The notes: generated from the letters alone by a model not told the origin. A DNA stretch of 29,844 nucleotides from Streptosporangiaceae bacterium (GCA_030040475.1 JASHTQ010000154.1:1-29844), one strand, 5' to 3'; positions 8,724-17,279 are shown, numbered from the stretch's first letter. A program made the numbers and translations.

Positions 8724-8904
8724 GACTGCTCCTTGCCGACGGAACAACGGACTCGGCCGCGCCGCGTCCTCTCACGGCCAGAACACCCATGCGCGGCAGT
8801 TCGATTCCACCGGGGCTGCATTTCCTGGAGAGGTTATCGACGCAGCCGCGAGGCCGCGAGCCGGCCGGACCGGAAATGACGGTGCTCGCCGTTATCGTCC
8901 GGCC

Positions 8905-11900
8905 ATGGCGCATGTCACGATCCTCGACCTCAATCTGGCCAGCATGCGGGAAGCCGTCGATGCGGGCACGTACGCGAGGGGGGCCGAATACGCGCGCAAA
9001 CGGGACGTTCTGTACGCCGCATGGGATCCAGACAGCGACGCCCTTCGCGGGACGGTACGTGGCCACGAGAACAAGGTCTACAACGCGGCCGCGTTCTTCT
9101 CGCTGACCCGGGGGCTGCCCGCCGAGTTCGAGCTGGGCGAGTGCAGTTGCCCGGTCGAGTTCAACTGCAAGCACGTGGTCGCGCTGGTCCTGTCGGCCCT
9201 GGTTCCCGACACTCCGGGACCGGCCCGGCGGGGGAGCCCGGAACCCGCAGGGTGGGAAAGGTCGCTGGACTCCCTGCTGAGCCAGGGCGGATCCGCGTGC
9301 TCCGGCACGACGTCGCTGGCGATCGAGCTCGCGCTGACCGGGCGCCCGGACCAGGCTCGCGCGGGCCAGACGACGGGGCGCGCCCCGCTGAGGCTGATCG
9401 CGCGGCTGGTGCGGCCGGGCCGCAGCGGCGGCTGGGTCGGCGGCGATCTGAGCTGGGGCAAGCTGGACACGCTGCGCTACTGCGGCGATTACCGCGAGGA
9501 GCAGGTGCGGCTGCTGCGGGAACTGTACCTGCTGTACCAGGCGGCGCGCGGCGGCTACTACGGCTACCCCTATGGCGACGACCGGTCGATCGAGCTTTCC
9601 GCGGTCGGCTCACCACGGCTCTGGCCCCTGCTCGACGAGGCCGCTGCGGCCGGCCTGCGGCTGGTCTATCCGGGCAAGCGCGGCGCGCTGGCCGGGTACG
9701 GCGATGCCGAGTTCTGCCTGGACGTGACCCGCGGCGCGGCCGGCGGCCTGCGGATCGCGCCGGTGATTCTGGCCGGCGACGGGGAACCCGTCGTGCCGGT
9801 CGCGTTCATCGGGGCGGAGGGGCACGGCGCGGTGTGCGTCCACCCCGCCGATGCGGCCGGCGGCGAGCCAGGCAGCTGGCGGTTCCGGCTGGCCCGGCTC
9901 ATCCGGCCGGTGCCGGCGCCGCTGCAGCAGATGGCTTTGGGCGGCGAGCCGCTGCAGGTACCAGCCGGCGAGGAGGCCAGGTTCCGGGACCGGTACTACC
10001 CGCGGCTGCGCCACGCTGCGGCCGTGATCTGCTTGGACGGGTCGTTCACCTCGCCCGAGATCTTCGGGCCGGACCTGGTGCTGCGGGCCAGCTACCGCGA
10101 CGACCACGAGCTGGAGGTGAGCTGGGAATGGGCATATCGGGTCGGAGACTCGCCGCTGCGCGCGCCGCTGGAGGCGGAGCGGCCGGACGACGGATACCGA
10201 GACCCGGCCGCGGAGCGGGCGCTGCTGGCCGGTCTCGACCTGCCGCTGGACCGCTACGGCCTGCTCGGCCCGGGTGATGACCTGCCCGGCGCGGCACCGC
10301 CCGCGCTGGCCCCGCGTATCCGCCTGACCGGCGTCGACACGATGCGCTTCACCACCGAACTGCTGCCGCTGCTGGCCGAGCAGCCCGGGCTGATCCTCGA
10401 GGTCAGCGGCGAGCCCGCGGACTACCGGGAGGCCGGGGATTCGCTGCAGATCACGGTGTCCGCCGGTGAGCTGGCTGGTGAGACCGACTGGTTCGACCTG
10501 GGCGTGACCATCGTCGTGGAGGGGCATCCGGTTCCGTTCCTCGAGGTGTTCCTGGCGCTCAGCCGCGGCGAGTCGCATCTCCTGCTGCCCGACGGGGCCT
10601 ACTTCTCTTTGGGCAAGCCCGAGCTGCGGGCACTCGCCCGGCTGATCGAGGAGGCCCGCGCGCTGCAGGACTCGCCGGCCGGCGAGCTGCGGATCAGCCG
10701 GTACCAGGCCGGGTTCTGGGATGAGCTGGCTGCGCTGGGAGTGATCGGACATCAGGCGGCGGCGTGGCGCGAGCAGGTCCAGGGCCTGCTGTCAGCCGAC
10801 GTTGCGAGCCGGATCGCCCCGCCGCCCGGCCTGCAGGCCGGGCTGCGGCCGTACCAGCAGGACGGATTCGGCTGGCTGGCGTTCTTGTGGGAACACCGGC
10901 TGGGCGGCATCCTCGCCGACGACATGGGGCTGGGCAAGACGCTGCAGTGCCTCGCCCTGATCAGCCACGCCAGGCAGCGTGATCCGGCCGACCGGCCGTT
11001 CCTGATCGTCGCGCCGACCAGCGTGGTGGGGAACTGGGCCACCGAGGCGGCGCGCTTCGCGCCGGACCTGCGGGTGGTCGCGGTGCCGGGCACCGTGGCC
11101 CGGCTCGGCCTGGATCTCGGTGAGCTCGCCGCGGGCGCTGACGCGGTCGTCACGTCCTACGCGCTGCTGCGCATCGACTTCGCCGCCTACGCCGGGGTGG
11201 GCTGGTCGGGACTCCTGCTGGACGAGGCCCAGCAGGCCAAGAACCGCCAGTCGAAGGTCTACCAGTGCGCCCGCCGACTGCCGGCCCCGGTCAAGATCGC
11301 GATCACGGGCACGCCGCTGGAGAACAACCTGATGGAGCTGTGGTCGCTGCTGTCGATAACGGCTCCCGGCCTGTTCCCCAGCCCAGAACGGTTCCGCGAC
11401 TACTACGCCCGGCCGGTCGAGCGGCAGGGCGACAGCCAGCGCCTGGCCCAGCTCCAGCGGCGGATCAGGCCGCTGGTCCGGCGCCGCACCAAGGAACAGG
11501 TGGCCGCCGAGCTGCCGGCCAAGCAGGAACAGGTCCTGGAGGTGGAGCTGCACGCGCAGCACCGCAAGGTCTACCAGACACGGCTGCAGCGTGAGCGGCA
11601 GAAGGTTCTCGGCCTGATCGGCGACATGAACGCCAACCGCTTCACGATCTTCCGTTCCCTGACCCTGCTGCGCCAGCTGAGCCTGCACGCCGGGCTCGTC
11701 GACGAGACCCACGAGGGCCTGGCCTCGGCCAAGATCGACGCCCTGCTCGCCCAGCTCCAGGAGGTGATCGGCGGCGGGCACCGGGCCCTGGTGTTCAGCC
11801 AGTTCACCGGCTTCCTCGGCAAGGTCCGCGAGCGGCTGGGGGCCGAGGGCATCCCGTACTGCTACCTGGACGGCGGCACCCGCGACCGGGCCGCGGTGGT

Positions 11901-12228
11901 GCGGCGTTTCAAGGACGGCACCGACCCGGTCTTCCTGATCAGCCTCAAGGCCGGCGGGTTCGGGCTGAACCTCACCGAGGCCGACTACTGCTTCCTGCTC
12001 GACCCGTGGTGGAATCCGGCGACCGAAGCGCAGGCCGTGGACCGCACCCACCGCATCGGGCAGACCCGGAGCGTCATGGTCTACCGCCTAGTCGCCAAGG
12101 ACACCATCGAGGAGAAGGTCATGGCGCTGAAGGCCAGGAAGGCCAGGCTGTTCTCCAGCGTGCTTGACGACGGTAACGTCTTCGGCGCCGGCCTCGACGC
12201 CGAAGACATCCGCGCCCTGCTCGGCTGA
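8905..12228 (+). CDS. SWIM zinc-finger SNF2 helicase
   Basis: A 1107-residue SF2 ATPase. A SWIM zinc finger (Cys80-x-Cys82-x5-Cys88-x-His90) lies near the N-terminus, followed by a long region of about 500 residues without a domain I can name, which corresponds in position to the SNF2-associated domain of bacterial Snf2 proteins. The ATPase core follows: DDMGLGKT near 671, LLLDEAQQAKN near 771 (DEAQ box), ITGTPLENN near 800, and DRTHRIGQ near 1045. SWIM fingers bind DNA or protein. The frame is open further upstream, but ATG 8905 is the first start with a sensible N-terminus; no clear Shine-Dalgarno site precedes it, so it may be leaderless. It converges on the substrate-binding protein gene with only 21 bp between stops. 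Confidence 0.88.
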   Translation: MAHVTILDLNLASMREAVDAGTYARGAEYARKRDVLYAAWDPDSDALRGTVRGHENKVYNAAAFFSLTRGLPAEFELGECSCPVEFNCKHVVALVLSALVPDTPGPARRGSPEPAGWERSLDSLLSQGGSACSGTTSLAIELALTGRPDQARAGQTTGRAPLRLIARLVRPGRSGGWVGGDLSWGKLDTLRYCGDYREEQVRLLRELYLLYQAARGGYYGYPYGDDRSIELSAVGSPRLWPLLDEAAAAGLRLVYPGKRGALAGYGDAEFCLDVTRGAAGGLRIAPVILAGDGEPVVPVAFIGAEGHGAVCVHPADAAGGEPGSWRFRLARLIRPVPAPLQQMALGGEPLQVPAGEEARFRDRYYPRLRHAAAVICLDGSFTSPEIFGPDLVLRASYRDDHELEVSWEWAYRVGDSPLRAPLEAERPDDGYRDPAAERALLAGLDLPLDRYGLLGPGDDLPGAAPPALAPRIRLTGVDTMRFTTELLPLLAEQPGLILEVSGEPADYREAGDSLQITVSAGELAGETDWFDLGVTIVVEGHPVPFLEVFLALSRGESHLLLPDGAYFSLGKPELRALARLIEEARALQDSPAGELRISRYQAGFWDELAALGVIGHQAAAWREQVQGLLSADVASRIAPPPGLQAGLRPYQQDGFGWLAFLWEHRLGGILADDMGLGKTLQCLALISHARQRDPADRPFLIVAPTSVVGNWATEAARFAPDLRVVAVPGTVARLGLDLGELAAGADAVVTSYALLRIDFAAYAGVGWSGLLLDEAQQAKNRQSKVYQCARRLPAPVKIAITGTPLENNLMELWSLLSITAPGLFPSPERFRDYYARPVERQGDSQRLAQLQRRIRPLVRRRTKEQVAAELPAKQEQVLEVELHAQHRKVYQTRLQRERQKVLGLIGDMNANRFTIFRSLTLLRQLSLHAGLVDETHEGLASAKIDALLAQLQEVIGGGHRALVFSQFTGFLGKVRERLGAEGIPYCYLDGGTRDRAAVVRRFKDGTDPVFLISLKAGGFGLNLTEADYCFLLDPWWNPATEAQAVDRTHRIGQTRSVMVYRLVAKDTIEEKVMALKARKARLFSSVLDDGNVFGAGLDAEDIRALLG

Positions 12229-12234
12229 CCGCCG

Positions 12235-12248
12235 GCCCGCCAGCGGGC
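12235..12248. terminator. Bidirectional hairpin between convergent genes
   Basis: GCCCGC-CA-GCGGGC is a perfect palindrome in the 21 bp gap between the stops of the SNF2 helicase and the substrate-binding protein (effective stem 5 bp, loop 4 nt). It has no T-tract, which is common for actinobacterial terminators. Confidence 0.4.
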
Positions 12249-12249
12249 G

Positions 12250-13506
12250 TCAGCTGGCGGCGTAGAGAATGTCGTAGGGTCCCTGCTTGAGTTCGCACTC
12301 CTTCAGTGCAGAGCTTGGGAAGCCGTTGTGTACCTGCGAGGTCGCGGTCCAGTTCAGGTTCAGGCCGGGTATGTTCGTCGGAACGCTGGACGCGGAGCTG
12401 AGCGCGGCCGCGAGCTTGGTCCCGTCCAGCGAGTTGGCCTTCTCGATCGCCCACTTGATCGCGAGCAGGTTGAAGTAGCCGGTCAGCACCCCGGAGGTCT
12501 GCGGGTTGAGCCCGATCTTGGCCTTGGACGCGGTGAGCAGCGCGATATTCACCGGCGTCAGCAGGCTGGACGTCGGCTGCCCCTGGGTGTACGAGATGTC
12601 GCAGCCGTCGACCGTCCCGGCCGGGACCTGAGACGCGGTGATGCCGAAGTCGTTCAGCCCGCCCCAGCCGACGATCTTGGGTGCCCAGCCGATCTCCTTG
12701 AACCCGGAGACCATGGCCGGGATGCCGGTGAACCCGGTCGGGAACAGCGTCTGGATCCCGGCCTCCTTCGCCTCGGTCAGCGGGGTCGTCAGGTCGATCG
12801 CCGTGGGCGAGTAGGTGATCGTCTTGACGAACGTCAGCCCCGCGGCCTTGACGTCGGCCTCGGCGTCGGCCGCAAGCTCCACGCTGAACGAGGTGCCGTC
12901 GGACAGGATCCCGATGTCGTTGTCGCCGTGCGCCTTCGCCCAGTTCACCATCAGCTGGGCGTACTGCGCGTTGGACGGGCCGGTGCTGAACGCGGTCGGA
13001 TTCTGCTTGGCGTTGAACAGCGCGTAGGCGCCGTCCCCGTTGACCACCAGCACGTGCTGCTGCATCAGGTACGGCTGATCCTGGTTCTGCGCAGAGGACA
13101 GCGAGTCCTCCATGATGATCACGTTGCCCTGCGAGACGAGCTGGCGGGCAATGCCAAGGGATGTCGCTGGGTCGCCCTTGTCGTTGTAGTTGGTCAGCGC
13201 GAACTTGTGCCCGCACACGCTGTCATGCGCGTTGAAGTAGGCGACCAGCAGATTGGACTCGATCTCCTCCAGCTCGCCCGATTGGGCGGTCGGCCCGCTC
13301 AGCGGGACGATGTTGGCGAGCTGGATGGGCCCGGCCGGAATGTTCGAGCACTGGCCGCCCCCGCTGCCCCCTGTGTTGCCGCCCGTCCCGGCAGCGCTCG
13401 TACTTGAGCCAGAGCTACTGCACGCCGCCAGGCCCACGGCCAGCAGCGCCCCCGCCGCGACGGGCAAGAAACGATGACGGAAGCCAGCCATGCGCAACTG
13501 TCCCAT
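12250..13506 (-). CDS. ABC-type substrate-binding lipoprotein, LivJ-like (orphan)
   Basis: A 418-residue protein with a lipoprotein signal peptide (RHRF, a hydrophobic stretch, and the lipobox VGLAAC near residue 29) followed by a Ser/Thr/Gly linker. The mature part is a periplasmic-binding fold of the branched-chain amino-acid/amide type: PIQLANIVPLSGP at the start, ALTNYNDKGDP, and the late segment TGYFNLLAIKWAIEKA. Such proteins capture small molecules outside the cell and pass them to permease and ATPase subunits, but none lie within this window, so it is an orphan here. ATG 13506 has AAGGGA about 8 nt upstream; ATG 13491 is a possible alternative. It probably serves uptake for the catabolic locus beside it, by position only. 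Confidence 0.87.
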   Translation of the reverse strand: MGQLRMAGFRHRFLPVAAGALLAVGLAACSSSGSSTSAAGTGGNTGGSGGGQCSNIPAGPIQLANIVPLSGPTAQSGELEEIESNLLVAYFNAHDSVCGHKFALTNYNDKGDPATSLGIARQLVSQGNVIIMEDSLSSAQNQDQPYLMQQHVLVVNGDGAYALFNAKQNPTAFSTGPSNAQYAQLMVNWAKAHGDNDIGILSDGTSFSVELAADAEADVKAAGLTFVKTITYSPTAIDLTTPLTEAKEAGIQTLFPTGFTGIPAMVSGFKEIGWAPKIVGWGGLNDFGITASQVPAGTVDGCDISYTQGQPTSSLLTPVNIALLTASKAKIGLNPQTSGVLTGYFNLLAIKWAIEKANSLDGTKLAAALSSASSVPTNIPGLNLNWTATSQVHNGFPSSALKECELKQGPYDILYAAS

Positions 13507-13687
13507 GTGCGGTCCCTTCGAAGTCGAATATCGAACTTTGGTTACATACTGTAGTTCCGTTCGGAAGACATGTCGACAACTATCGAATTTATTGTTCTAT
13601 AACGATTTGATGAGCACTTGCCGGCCGACAGACGTGACGCGCCGCCACAGCTCAAAGCCGCAGCTAGGACCGTGGTAGACGGAGACG
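13507..13687 (-). promoter_or_regulatory. AT-rich promoter region of the substrate-binding protein
   Basis: Bases 13527-13612 are clearly AT-richer than the window. They contain AACTATCGAAT (13578-13588), the motif shared with other promoters of this locus, the near-palindrome TCGAATATCGA just upstream of the gene, and the short inverted repeat TTCCG-TT-CGGAA. I cannot assign -35 and -10 boxes with confidence. Confidence 0.4.
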
Positions 13688-13811
13688 GCTAGCTGGCCGC
13701 GGCCCGGGAAGGGAACAGCTAGCTGGCCGCGGCCCGGGAAGGGAACAGCTAGCTGGCCGCGGCCCGGGCGACGGGGACAGCTAGCTGGCCGCGGCCCGGG
13801 CGACGGGGACA
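13688..13811. repeat. Four tandem 30-32 bp palindrome-rich repeats
   Basis: The core GCTAGCTGGCCGCGGCCCGG occurs four times, at 30, 30 and 32 bp spacing. Each unit contains the palindromes AGCTAGCT, GGCCGCGGCC and CCCGGG. The first two units end in GAAGGGAACA and the last two in GCGACGGGGACA, so two subtypes were duplicated in turn. The array lies between the stop of the two-domain SDR and the promoter of the substrate-binding protein. Confidence 0.9.
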
Positions 13812-13907
13812 GCCGGGACATGGCCTAAGTGCCGCATCGAGCCACGTTTGCCTCCGCCGAGCGCTGCGACAACCGTCCGCGTGATTCCCTTCGCCGCCCT
13901 GATCCGA

Positions 13908-13972
13908 ACCTGTTTTCATTATCGTGGGTCGTTGCTGCCCTTATAGGGGAAGTTTTGACCCACGATCCGGCC
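13908..13972. repeat. Dispersed nested-hairpin element, copy 2
   Basis: The 10 bp inverted repeat ATCGTGGGTC (13921-13930) and GACCCACGAT (13957-13966) encloses a 26 nt loop with the inner CCCT-TAT-AGGG hairpin. It matches copy 1 at all but a few loop and flank positions, and the flank CCTGTTTTCAT is conserved. The element overlaps the 3' end of the two-domain SDR, whose TAA stop (13941-13943) lies in the loop. Confidence 0.85.
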
Positions 13973-15833
13973 CGGTGCGGCCGCTGGCCAGGGGAATGGC
14001 GTCGCGCAGCCAGTCGGTGATCCAGGGCGGGACGGTCGACGTGCCGTAGGAGGCGGTCGCGGTTGGACCGGGGTGGCTGCGGGCGCCTATCCAGCCCGGG
14101 CGGGCGACCAGTTCGGCACCGCGTAGCGCGGTGCCGTCGCCGGACCACAGGAGGCGGGCTATCAGGTGAGCGACCGGCTGACGGTCGGCCGGCTCCGCTG
14201 TCTCCAGGGCGATCGAGAACACGTCGATCAGCTCGGGCCTGAGCAGGCTGGCGCAGCGGGCGAGCTGGGCCACGGCCTGCGCGGATGGATACAGCGGCGG
14301 CGAGGTGGCGTCGGCCAAGTGCATGATCCTGATGGGACGCGAGGTGCGCACGGCGTGCCGCGCCGCGGCTTGCAGCCATCCCGCGTGGGACAGCACGTGG
14401 TCCGTGGTCACCGAGTAACCCGCCAGCATCTGCTGCCACGACGGGGCTGCCGGGCCGATCGCGGCGAAGGAGCCGGGCGCGATCACGACCGCGTCAAGTC
14501 CTCCGGCCGCCTGGGCGGCGGCCTGCAGCGCCGCATCGGCCGCGGCGAAGCCGGTGGGCAAGCGGGCAAGCTGGCCGGGCGCCGGATGGGCGGGCGCCGG
14601 ATGGGCGGGCGCCGGATGGGCGTCTATGGGCCTGGCGGCGATGTCGATGGCGGTCATGCCGCAGCGGGCAAGCGCGATGGCGATCGAGCGTGCGATGGCC
14701 GCGTTGTCGGTAATGACCAGGCAATTAGACGGGGCGGAGGGGGCCGGGCCCGGGACGGGACCCGTGGTCCCCGGCTGGTCGAAGACGGGGCCGAAGCGGG
14801 CGTTGGAACCGCCGGTCGAGCGCTGCTGGGCCTCGGCGGGACCCAGGACCACCGGAACCAGTGTGTCGAGCGACGCGGCGAAATCGGCGGTGTGGTCGGT
14901 GCGGACGGCTTCGAGCAGGCGCGGCGGAGAGATCACGGACAGTTCGGGTCCGGCGGAGAAGATGACCTGGCCCCGGAACGACCCGGCCTCCCGGCTGGCC
15001 AGGTATGCCGCGGCCGGGGCCATGTCCTGTGCGGGCGGCAGGCCGGACAGGTCCAGGTTGCCGTGCCTCCTGCCGGTCGCGTGACCGTCGGCGGGGCCGT
15101 CGGGCCGTTCGGCGGGGCCGTCGGGCCGTTCGGCGGGGCGGTCGGGCCGTTCGGCGGGGCCGTCGGGCCGTTGGGCGGGGACGGGCTGCGTGCGGGCTGG
15201 GTCGCCGCCGGTCATGGCGCCGGTGACCATTCTGGTGGCGGCGATCGGCGACAGGGCGTTCAGCGCGACGCCTTCCGGCAGCAGGCCCGCCAGCTGCCAG
15301 GTCACGGCGGCGACGGCTCGCTTCGCGCAGCTGTAGTGGGCGCTGTCCGCGGCCGCGCGGGCCAGGCCCGCGCCCGAGGTCACGCCCACGATCCGGCCGT
15401 ATCCGGCCGCCGCCATGACCGGTATCGCCTCGGACAGGACGTTCAGGTAACCGTTCAGGTGCACGCCGAGGACGGCCCGCCAGTCCTCTTCGGAGGCGTC
15501 GAGGAACGACGCGAAGCGCAGGATCCCGGCCGTGTTGACGACGATGTCCAGCGAGCCGAACTCGCCGACCACATCGGCGAACAGCGAGCGGATCGCGTCG
15601 CGGTCGGTGACCGACGCCGTGGAGGCCCTGGCCACGCCTGCCTCGGCCGCGATCCGCTTCGCAGTCTGCTCGGCGGTCGGCTCGTTCAGCGGCTCGCCTT
15701 GCAGGCCTACCCCGGGATCCATGGCCACGACGGCGCTGCCCCGGCGCGCCAGTTCTAGCGCCACCGCGGTTCCGATGCCGCCGCCGCCTCCTGTCACCAC
15801 CGCGGCGGGCCTGCGCCGACTCGGGTCGGTCAT
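13941..15833 (-). CDS. Two-domain SDR oxidoreductase, second domain degenerate
   Basis: A 630-residue protein made of two short-chain dehydrogenase folds. Domain 1 (about 8-310) is complete: TGGGGGIG (14-21) for NAD(P), VVNTAGIL, a Ser in GVTSGAGLA, and Tyr167-x3-Lys171 in HYSCAKRAV. Domain 2 (about 370-600) begins with LVITDNAAIARSIAIAL, which lacks the glycine-rich loop, and has Tyr-x3-Gln (YPSAQAV) in place of Tyr-x3-Lys, so it is probably inactive and structural. Two linker regions are tandem peptide repeats (RPDGPAE and HPAPA). The last ten residues and the stop codon come from hairpin element copy 2. It likely oxidises a hydroxyacyl-CoA or alcohol in the neighbouring pathway; it is divergent from the thiolase-like gene at 16013. 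Confidence 0.82.
   Translation of the reverse strand: MTDPSRRRPAAVVTGGGGGIGTAVALELARRGSAVVAMDPGVGLQGEPLNEPTAEQTAKRIAAEAGVARASTASVTDRDAIRSLFADVVGEFGSLDIVVNTAGILRFASFLDASEEDWRAVLGVHLNGYLNVLSEAIPVMAAAGYGRIVGVTSGAGLARAAADSAHYSCAKRAVAAVTWQLAGLLPEGVALNALSPIAATRMVTGAMTGGDPARTQPVPAQRPDGPAERPDRPAERPDGPAERPDGPADGHATGRRHGNLDLSGLPPAQDMAPAAAYLASREAGSFRGQVIFSAGPELSVISPPRLLEAVRTDHTADFAASLDTLVPVVLGPAEAQQRSTGGSNARFGPVFDQPGTTGPVPGPAPSAPSNCLVITDNAAIARSIAIALARCGMTAIDIAARPIDAHPAPAHPAPAHPAPGQLARLPTGFAAADAALQAAAQAAGGLDAVVIAPGSFAAIGPAAPSWQQMLAGYSVTTDHVLSHAGWLQAAARHAVRTSRPIRIMHLADATSPPLYPSAQAVAQLARCASLLRPELIDVFSIALETAEPADRQPVAHLIARLLWSGDGTALRGAELVARPGWIGARSHPGPTATASYGTSTVPPWITDWLRDAIPLASGRTGPDRGSKLPL
14581..14625. 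repeat. In-frame 15 bp tandem repeats in the SDR gene
   Basis: Three units of GCCGGATGGGCGGGC (the last one diverging after base 12) encode the repeated peptide HPAPA at the start of the second SDR domain. Confidence 0.92.
15096..15179. repeat. In-frame 21 bp tandem repeats in the SDR gene
   Basis: Four units of 21 bp, each close to GCCGTCGGGCCGTTCGGCGG plus G, encode the repeated heptapeptide RPDGPAE (with one RPDRPAE) in a loop of the first SDR domain. Because the unit is a multiple of three, copy number can change without breaking the frame. Confidence 0.92.
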
Positions 15834-15909
15834 CGTGCTCCCCTCTGCATGAGCGCATCCGGGCGCGTTGACGCGCCGGGCGATCGGTCGTTACGGTAAA
15901 TAGATCGTA

Positions 15910-15928
15910 ATACTTCTAAGTATCGAAT
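15910..15928. promoter_or_regulatory. Palindrome and shared motif in the SDR/thiolase divergent promoter
   Basis: ATACTT-CT-AAGTAT (15910-15923) is a perfect inverted repeat, and its right half continues into AAGTATCGAAT (15918-15928), a member of the motif AA(C/G)TATCnA found in other promoters here. It lies 77 bp from the SDR start and 85 bp from the thiolase-like start. Confidence 0.5.
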
Positions 15929-15957
15929 AATAAGGGTCCCGGGCGGCCCGAGGGGCC

Positions 15958-16012
15958 GGATCGGCGTGGGGCCGGATCAGCGAGGAATCGGATCAGCGAG
16001 GAGTCGGATCAG
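15958..16012 (+). repeat. 16 bp tandem repeats carrying the Shine-Dalgarno site
   Basis: Units start with GGATC at 15958, 15974, 15990 and 16006. The third unit, GGATCAGCGAGGAGTC, provides GAGGAG 9 nt before the ATG at 16013; the second carries the same site as GAGGAA 25 nt upstream. The fourth is partial and abuts the start codon. Confidence 0.85.
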
Positions 16013-17200
16013 ATGGCGTTCCCGAAGCGGCAGGCGGCCATCGTCGGCACGTACACCACCGAGCAGGCCAGGAACCTGGAGCGGACCTCCGTCTCGCTGG
16101 AGGTCGAGGCGATCAAGGGCGCCCTCGCCGACGCGGGCCTGCGGCCCGACGACGTCGACGGCGTTGTCCCGATGGCCGCCGGCCCCGAGGCGCCGCACCG
16201 GCCGGAGATGTTCTGGGCGGCCCAGTTCGGCGGGCGCCCGATGTCCTACGGCGAGCTCGGCTACCCGAACGGCGTCACCAAGGCGGCGCTGGCCATCTCG
16301 GCCGGGCTGGCCAACGTGGTGGTCGTGTTCTGGGGCAAGGCGGGCTGGAAGATCGGCCCAGGCGGCAAGGCTGTGCCAGTGAAGAGGGATGGGCAGGTGG
16401 GTGGGGCGCCACGCGGGTATGACTGGGCGGGCGACGCGCACGGCGTGTACATGACGCCCTGGTACGCGATGTGGGCCCAGCGGTACATGCACGAGTTCGG
16501 CGTGACGAGCGAGGACCTCGCACAGGTCGCGGTGACGCATCGCTACCACGCGACGCTGAAGCCCGACTCGGTGATGGGCTCGCGCGGCCCGCTCACCGTC
16601 GAGGACGTGGTGAGCTCACGGATGATCTCCACCCCGCTGCACCTGTTCGACTGCGCCGTCGACACAGACGGCGGCTACGCGATCGTGGTCGCTTCCGCCG
16701 AGGTGGCGCGCGGAACCCGGGGCAAGCCGGTCTGGGTGATCGGCGGCGCGGAGGCCACCCACACCGACGGCTACACGACCATCGACGCGCCCTGGTTCCC
16801 CGAGCAGGGCCATTCGGTGCGGCGCTCGGGCGACATCGCCTTCGCCCAGGCGGGCGTGACGCGGGACGACATCGACGTCGCGGGGCTTTACGACTGCTTC
16901 ACGATCACCGTGATCCGCGATCTGGAGGAACTCGGCTTCTGCAAGCTGGGCGAGGGCGCCGCGTACTTCAAGGAGGGCCACACCAGGCTCGGCGGGTCCA
17001 TGCCCGCCAACACCGACGGCGGGCTGCTCTCGAACACCCACTGCGGCCTGCCGCACGGGCTTTTCACCGTCGAGGTGGCCCGCCAGCTTCGCGGCGAATG
17101 CGGCGAGCGGCAGGTTCCCGGGGCGAAGATCGGCCTGTCGCTCGCGCAGGGCGCCTCCGTGCACGGCTACGCCGGCACGCTGATCATGGCCGTGGACTGA
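16013..17200 (+). CDS. Thiolase-like protein, Ltp2/SCP-x type (aldolase candidate)
   Basis: A 395-residue thiolase-superfamily protein of the nonspecific-lipid-transfer type. The acylated thiolase Cys is missing: the corresponding stretch around residues 78-95 reads GELGYPNGVTKAALA. Conserved Ltp features remain: RYMHEFGVTSEDLAQVAV, HATLKPDSVMGSRGPLT, GLYDCFT with Tyr293, and the NTHCGLPHG segment near 341. Ltp2 proteins of steroid side-chain degradation have the same pattern and act as retro-aldolases on acyl-CoA esters, using active-site tyrosines and a DUF35 partner. No DUF35 gene adjoins this copy, but one follows the paralogue at 18808-19986, with which it is clearly homologous throughout. 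The start has a Shine-Dalgarno site in the 16 bp repeats. It could share the DUF35 partner or act on a second substrate. Confidence 0.85.
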   Translation: MAFPKRQAAIVGTYTTEQARNLERTSVSLEVEAIKGALADAGLRPDDVDGVVPMAAGPEAPHRPEMFWAAQFGGRPMSYGELGYPNGVTKAALAISAGLANVVVVFWGKAGWKIGPGGKAVPVKRDGQVGGAPRGYDWAGDAHGVYMTPWYAMWAQRYMHEFGVTSEDLAQVAVTHRYHATLKPDSVMGSRGPLTVEDVVSSRMISTPLHLFDCAVDTDGGYAIVVASAEVARGTRGKPVWVIGGAEATHTDGYTTIDAPWFPEQGHSVRRSGDIAFAQAGVTRDDIDVAGLYDCFTITVIRDLEELGFCKLGEGAAYFKEGHTRLGGSMPANTDGGLLSNTHCGLPHGLFTVEVARQLRGECGERQVPGAKIGLSLAQGASVHGYAGTLIMAVD

Positions 17201-17254
17201 CCGGGCGCCGGCGGACGGGCAGGCGGTTGGCCCGGCCAGGAGCGGCACGGCGGT

Positions 17255-17279
17255 GGGCTACCCGGCGGGCAGGTAGCCC
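17255..17279 (+). terminator. Hairpin downstream of the thiolase-like gene
   Basis: GGGCTACC (17255-17262) and GGTAGCCC (17272-17279) form a perfect 8 bp stem with a 9 nt loop, 55 bp after the stop codon. There is no T-tract. Position and strength fit an actinobacterial terminator. Confidence 0.6.

Noticed and set aside
13688..13811. A CRISPR-like array of 30-32 bp units
   Set aside because: The units are directly adjacent without unique spacers and no cas genes are present; it is a simple tandem repeat.
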